A DNA stretch of 64,000 nucleotides from Micromonospora humi. Lineage in GTDB: Bacteria > Actinomycetota > Actinomycetes > Mycobacteriales > Micromonosporaceae. The notes under the pieces were generated by a model. That model ran no database searches and was not told where the DNA came from. It worked only from the letters and a program-made list of their open reading frames with translations. Location of the stretch: contig NZ_FMDM01000003.1 of assembly GCF_900090105.1 (NCBI RefSeq), forward strand, positions 248,001 through 312,000, read 5' to 3'. Shown piece after piece: positions 60,237 to 64,000 of the stretch. A program made the position numbers and the translations under genes. The stretch's first letter is position 1. The number at the start of each line of letters is the position of its first letter.

Positions 60237-60414
60237 CCGGTAGCCGGCTCGGGGGCGGGACGGCCCGGGGCGCGGTGCCGGCGCACACCAGCGCCGACTA
60301 CAGTTCGCAGTGACGGCCCGCCCCGGGCCGGCAACGGCGCCGATGGTCTGATCCGACACATATCCTGGGGCTTAATCCGGGCTTCACCTGATGCTTCAGG
60401 AGGATGAGCAGATC

Positions 60415-61443
60415 ATGCGTATCGGCGTGCTCACCGGCGGCGGCGACTGCCCTGGTCTCAACGCGGTGATTCGGGCGGTGGTCCGCAAGGGCGTCGCCAC
60501 CTACGGTCACGAGTTCGTGGGCTTCCGGGACGGCTGGAAGGGCCCGCTCGAGGGGCTGACCAAGCCGCTGGGCATCGCGGAGGTGCGCGGCATCCTGCCG
60601 CGCGGCGGCACCATCCTCGGCTCGTCCCGGACCAACCCGTTCAAGATCGAGAACGGCGTGCAGCGGATCAAGGAGAACCTGGCCGCGCAGGGCGTGGACG
60701 CGCTGGTCGCGATCGGCGGCGAGGACACCCTGGGCGTCGCCACCAAGCTCCACGAGCTGGGCGTCAACGTGGTCGGTGTGCCGAAGACGATCGACAACGA
60801 CCTGGGCGCCACCGACTACACGTTCGGCTTCGACACCGCGGTCAACATCGCGATGGAGGCGATCGACCGGCTGCACACCACCGCCGAGAGCCACCACCGC
60901 ACGCTCGTCGTCGAGGTGATGGGCCGGCACGCCGGCTGGATCGCCCTGCACGCCGGGCTCGCCGGCGGCGCCAACGTGATCCTGCTGCCGGAGCGGCAGT
61001 TCGACGTCGAGCAGGTCGCCGGCTACGTCGAGAAGCGCTTCCAGCACCAGTACGCGCCGATCGTGGTGGTCGCCGAGGGCGCCCAGCCGCTGGACGGCCA
61101 GATGGTGCTGCACAACCAGGAGCTCGACTCGTTCGGCCACGTCCGCCTCGGCGGCATCGGCCAGTGGCTCGCCGAGCAGCTGGAGGCCAAGACCGGCAAG
61201 GAGGCCCGCACCGTGGTGCTGGGCCACATCCAGCGCGGCGGCACCCCGACCGCGTTCGACCGGGTGCTCGCCACCCGGCTCGGCCTCCAGGCGATCGACG
61301 CGGTGCACGAGGGCGACTGGGGCAAGATGGTCGCCATGCAGAGCACGGACATCGTCCGGGTCCCGCTGGCCGACGCCACCGCGGAGCTGAAGACCGTGCC
61401 GCTGGAGCGCTACGCCGAGGCCGAGGTCTTCTTCGGCAGCTGA
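60415..61443 (+). CDS. pfkA: 6-phosphofructokinase, probable PPi-type
   Basis: 342 residues from ATG 60415 with AGGAGG 10 bp upstream. Motifs: GGGDCPGLNAVIRAV, GGEDTLG, PKTIDNDLG and MGRHAGWIA. In the bacterial PFK family an Asp in the GGxD position together with Lys before TIDND is the mark of pyrophosphate-dependent enzymes; ATP enzymes carry Gly at both. Here GGED and PKTIDND fit the PPi type, as in Amycolatopsis methanolica. Enzymatic proof is needed because actinobacterial members vary. A GGGGCCCC repeat follows. Confidence 0.92.
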   Translation: MRIGVLTGGGDCPGLNAVIRAVVRKGVATYGHEFVGFRDGWKGPLEGLTKPLGIAEVRGILPRGGTILGSSRTNPFKIENGVQRIKENLAAQGVDALVAIGGEDTLGVATKLHELGVNVVGVPKTIDNDLGATDYTFGFDTAVNIAMEAIDRLHTTAESHHRTLVVEVMGRHAGWIALHAGLAGGANVILLPERQFDVEQVAGYVEKRFQHQYAPIVVVAEGAQPLDGQMVLHNQELDSFGHVRLGGIGQWLAEQLEAKTGKEARTVVLGHIQRGGTPTAFDRVLATRLGLQAIDAVHEGDWGKMVAMQSTDIVRVPLADATAELKTVPLERYAEAEVFFGS

Positions 61444-61444
61444 G

Positions 61445-61500
61445 GTGTGAAGAGGGGCCCTTGTTGACGCCTCGCGTATAGCAGGGGCCCCCTTTGACAG
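61445..61500. repeat. GGGGCCCC double-palindrome repeat, copy 4
   Basis: Two units (around GAAGAGGGGCCCTTG at 61449 and GCAGGGGCCCCCTTTG at 61481) are separated by about 20 bp immediately after the pfkA stop. It is more diverged than copies 1 and 3. Confidence 0.65.
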
Positions 61501-61527
61501 TCGCCGGAGTCGGACGAGGAGGCGCGG

Positions 61528-62337
61528 GTGGGCGGGCACACGGTCGCGGTGATCGGCGCGGGCAAGATCGGCGAGCTGATGCTCTCCGGGCTGCTGCGCT
61601 CCGGCTGGCCGGTGGAGCGGCTGCTCGCCACCGCGCGCCGACCGGCCCGCGCGCAGGAACTGGCCGACCGCTACGGCGTGCGGGTGGTCGACAACCCGAC
61701 CGCGGTGGCCGAGGCCGACGTGCTGGCCGTCTCGGTGAAGCCGCAGGACGCCGCCGCGCTGCTCGACGAGATCGGCCCGAAGGTCCCGGCCGGCAAGCTG
61801 GTCATCTCGCTCTGCGCCGGCCTGCCGACCGCCTTCTTCAACCGCCGGTTGCCCGAGGGCACCCCGGTGGTGCGGGTGATGACCAACACCCCGGCCCTGG
61901 TCGACCAGGCGATGAGCGCCATCTCGCCGGGCGCGCACGCCACCGGCACGCACCTGGCCCTGGCCGAGGAGATGTTCTCCCCGCTCGGCGCGACCGTCCG
62001 GGTGCCCGAGTCGCAGCAGGACGCGGTCACCGCGCTCTCCGGCTCCGGGCCGGCCTACTTCTACCTGCTGGTCGAGGCGATGATCGACGCCGGCATCCTG
62101 CTCGGGCTGCCGCGCCAGGTGGCGCACGAGTTGATCGTGCAGACCGCGATCGGCTCGGCGGTGATGCTGCGCGACTCCGGCGAGCACCCGGTGAAGCTGC
62201 GCGAGGCGGTCACCTCGCCGGCCGGCACCACCATCTCCGCCATCCGCGAGTTGGAGAACCACGGCGTACGCGCGGCCATGCTGGCGGCGTTGGAGGCCGC
62301 GCGCGACCGCGCCCGCGAACTCGCCGCCCAGGTGTGA
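61528..62337 (+). CDS. proC: Pyrroline-5-carboxylate reductase
   Basis: 269 residues from GTG 61528 with GAGGAGG upstream. NAD(P)-binding VIGAGKIGELML and the family signature around SGSGPAYFYLLVEAM and LREAVTSPAGTT are present. It makes proline from pyrroline-5-carboxylate. It follows pfkA by 84 bp that include the repeat. Confidence 0.94.
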   Translation: MGGHTVAVIGAGKIGELMLSGLLRSGWPVERLLATARRPARAQELADRYGVRVVDNPTAVAEADVLAVSVKPQDAAALLDEIGPKVPAGKLVISLCAGLPTAFFNRRLPEGTPVVRVMTNTPALVDQAMSAISPGAHATGTHLALAEEMFSPLGATVRVPESQQDAVTALSGSGPAYFYLLVEAMIDAGILLGLPRQVAHELIVQTAIGSAVMLRDSGEHPVKLREAVTSPAGTTISAIRELENHGVRAAMLAALEAARDRARELAAQV

Positions 62338-62383
62338 GGCGGCGGCCCCGCCGAGCGCCGCTCCCGTGCCCCATACTGGCCCG

Positions 62384-62734
62384 GTGTTCACTCTCGCCCA
62401 GGCGCGACACCTGGTGGCCACCCTGCGGCCCCGCGTCAACGAGCTGATCAAGCTGCGTGCCGACCTCGCCGAGCTGCGGGTCGACCTGGCCGACCACGGC
62501 GCCAGCGCGCTCGGCGGGCTCGCCGAGGTGAAGGCGCTGGAGGCCCGGCTGCACGCCGTGGTGGAGGAGTTCCACCAGCACGACATCGAGGTCAAGGGGA
62601 TCGCCCCGGTGCTGCTCGACTTCCCCGGTGAGCGGGCCGGCCGGGCGGTGCTCTGGTGCTGGTTGGAGGGGGACACCGACGTCCGCTGGTACCACCGGGT
62701 GGAGTGCGGCTTCGCCGGCCGCCGTCCGGTCTGA
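62384..62734 (+). CDS. DUF2203-family protein
   Basis: 116 residues from GTG 62384; an upstream GTG at 62366 would add six residues not typical of the family. The opening FTLAQARHLVATLRPRVNEL, the long helices and the end WCWLEGDTDVRWYHRVECGF, shown in part, match DUF2203. Role unknown. It is 46 bp downstream of proC, same strand. Confidence 0.84.
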   Translation: MFTLAQARHLVATLRPRVNELIKLRADLAELRVDLADHGASALGGLAEVKALEARLHAVVEEFHQHDIEVKGIAPVLLDFPGERAGRAVLWCWLEGDTDVRWYHRVECGFAGRRPV

Positions 62735-62833
62735 ACCGTCCGGTCCGCGCCGCTGCCGCCGGTCCGCGCCGGCGGCCGACGACGAGCCCGGTGCCCGGCG
62801 GCCGATCGTGACCGGCCGCCGGGCGCGCGTGGG

Positions 62834-63517
62834 TCAGCTGTCGGCGTAGCGGCGGGCGGCGGCGAGGGCGTCGCGCAACCGTCGCGCGTCGACCGTCGCG
62901 GGCCGTTCCCAGTCGCCGTCGGTGGCGTAGATGCCGGCGTACGCGGTGGTGTCGCGCTGGAACCGCCAGCCCTCGGCGAGCGGCCCGACGTCGACGGCGT
63001 CGTAGCCCAGCGAGTCGAGGAACGCGGTGACGCTGGCCTTGGCGGCCTCGTCGTCGCCGGCGATCGGCAGGGCGGTGCGGTCCGTCGCGCCGGCCGGGCG
63101 GCCCAGGGCGCGCAGGTGCGCGAAGTAGATGTTGTTGAAGGCCTTGACCACGCGCGACTCCGACAGGTGCCGCTGGAGCAGTTCGCTGGTGGTGGTGGAC
63201 TCGTCGTCCAGTTCGGCGAAGCGCCCGTCCCGGTCCGGGTAGTAGTTTCCGGTGTCGATCACGATCTTTCCGGCGAGCGGGGCGGCCGGCACCTCACGGT
63301 AGGCGCGCAGCGGGATCGTGACGACCACGAGGTCGCCGGCGGTCGCCGCCTCCGCCGCGGTGGCCGCCCGGGCCCGGGGGCCCAGTTCGGCGACCAGTTC
63401 CTTGAGCGTTTCCGGTCCTCGTGAGTTGCTGAGTACCACGTCGTGGCCGGCTTCCACCGCGAGCCGGGCCACCGTGCCGCCGATGTTGCCGCTGCCGATC
63501 AGTCCCACAGTCGTCAT
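62834..63517 (-). CDS. NAD(P)-binding reductase, F420-reductase-like
   Basis: 227 residues from ATG 63517. The Rossmann motif GLIGSGNIGGTVARLAVEAG is followed by NSRGPETL (adenosine phosphate-binding) and VVTIPLRAYREVP. It resembles NADPH:F420 oxidoreductases and related NADP-binding proteins. Substrate unproven. It is divergent from the SGNH lipase gene. Confidence 0.86.
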   Translation of the reverse strand: MTTVGLIGSGNIGGTVARLAVEAGHDVVLSNSRGPETLKELVAELGPRARAATAAEAATAGDLVVVTIPLRAYREVPAAPLAGKIVIDTGNYYPDRDGRFAELDDESTTTSELLQRHLSESRVVKAFNNIYFAHLRALGRPAGATDRTALPIAGDDEAAKASVTAFLDSLGYDAVDVGPLAEGWRFQRDTTAYAGIYATDGDWERPATVDARRLRDALAAARRYADS

Positions 63518-63660
63518 GTCCGGTGCCAACCCCGTCGACGCCCCGCGGCATTCCCTGGCGGAATCCTTCATTGAAAGATCGCCGACCGGCATCGATTTGT
63601 ATGGACAAGTCTCAATGGACTGAGACCGCGAATCGGTGATCTTCCATGTTTGGTGATCTC

Positions 63661-63672
63661 ATTGATATCAAT
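63661..63672. promoter_or_regulatory. 12-bp AT-rich perfect palindrome
   Basis: ATTGATATCAAT lies in the 190-bp divergent region between the reductase and lipase genes, 36 bp upstream of the lipase start. The AT content is unusual for the genome, and position fits an operator. Confidence 0.5.
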
Positions 63673-63707
63673 CTCTCACCACCACTTCCCACCCCCAGGA
63701 GTGCGAC

Positions 63708-64000
63708 GTGCGGAGATCCCGTCTTGCCACCATCGCCCTGACCCTGGCCGCCTCGGTCGGGTTCACGCTGCCGCTGGCCGCCCCCGCCCAGGCGGCCCCG
63801 TCCGACCGTTACGTCGCGCTCGGCGACTCGTACGCCTCCGGCGTCGGCGCCGACAGCTACACCTCCGAGAGCGGCAACTGCCTGCGCAGCACGAACGCCT
63901 ATCCGGCGCTCTACAACGCGAACATCCAACCGGCCTCCTACCGCTCGGTCGCCTGCTCCGGCGCCACCACCGCGGACGTCATCAACAACCAGCTCTCCGC
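63708..64000 (+). CDS. Secreted SGNH/GDSL lipase (5' part)
   Basis: 97 residues before the window ends. GTG 63708 has AGGAG upstream. A signal peptide (RRSRLATIALTLAASVGF, cleaved near AQA) precedes block I of SGNH hydrolases VALGDSYASGVGA with the nucleophilic Ser. The following SVACSGATTADV is block II-like. Extracellular esterase or lipase of the Streptomyces type is expected. The gene continues past the edge. Confidence 0.9.
   Translation, partial: MRRSRLATIALTLAASVGFTLPLAAPAQAAPSDRYVALGDSYASGVGADSYTSESGNCLRSTNAYPALYNANIQPASYRSVACSGATTADVINNQLS

Overview
The window is very high-GC actinobacterial chromosome, most likely Micromonospora or a close relative in the Micromonosporaceae. Supporting signs are the GTG-rich starts, the GTGA/ATGA gene overlaps, a cytochrome bcc-aa3 branch, PimB and a large set of two-component regulators. 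Gene content and order from adenosine kinase through ctaC-ctaF, trpD, ctaE-qcrCAB, a DEDD/GIY-YIG nuclease, pimB, fadD15, an SRPBCC protein, plsC and a small exonuclease resemble the Rv2179c-Rv2202c neighbourhood of Mycobacterium tuberculosis.

Layout. 1-2.5 kb: end of a PfkB kinase, a P-loop kinase, and a TusA/cysteine desulfurase sulfur-transfer pair. 2.7-11.8 kb: terminal respiration (ctaC, ctaF, a CtaG-like assembly factor, ctaE, qcrC, qcrA, qcrB) with trpD and a receiver-like protein on the other strand. 12-20.3 kb: secreted DUF4142 protein, Lrp-type ligand domain, nucleotidyltransferase, NUDIX hydrolase, short Rel/SpoT paralog, DEDD/GIY-YIG nuclease, NYN RNase-like protein. 20.4-32.4 kb: M48 protease, pimB, two histidine kinase/response regulator pairs, a GGDEF-EAL protein, a SAM methyltransferase, fadD15 and an SRPBCC protein. 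32.4-40.1 kb: DUF5304-like protein, glucokinase, an EEP-family hydrolase, a flavin monooxygenase, an alpha/beta-fold protein lacking its nucleophilic serine, otsA and a membrane protein.

40,119-51,806 is an integrated mobile element bounded by perfect 55-bp direct repeats, inserted in the promoter region between a divergent membrane-protein gene and plsC. It encodes a tyrosine integrase, several small DNA-binding proteins, a P4-type primase-helicase followed by an origin-like inverted repeat, a possible terminase-small-subunit-like protein, short coiled-coil proteins and two or more cargo genes. It has no capsid, tail, large terminase or TraB/FtsK gene. At 11.6 kb it looks more like a phage satellite or a non-conjugative integrated plasmid than a prophage or an actinomycete integrative conjugative element. 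It also carries a sequence one base from the ParB parS consensus, and its coding-strand base skew switches near 46.75 kb.

51.9-64 kb returns to host genes: plsC, a large adenylate cyclase/ATPase, an MFS exporter divergent from a tiny gene for a 51-residue peptide made largely of GWxGPTR repeats, a Crp/Fnr regulator, a Rv2179c-like exonuclease, an FMN-binding stress protein, phosphofructokinase, proC, DUF2203, an NADP-binding reductase and the start of a secreted SGNH lipase. The repeat peptide and the satellite-like element are the two most promising candidates for undescribed biology. A family of GGGGCCCC-centred double palindromes sits just past four gene ends.
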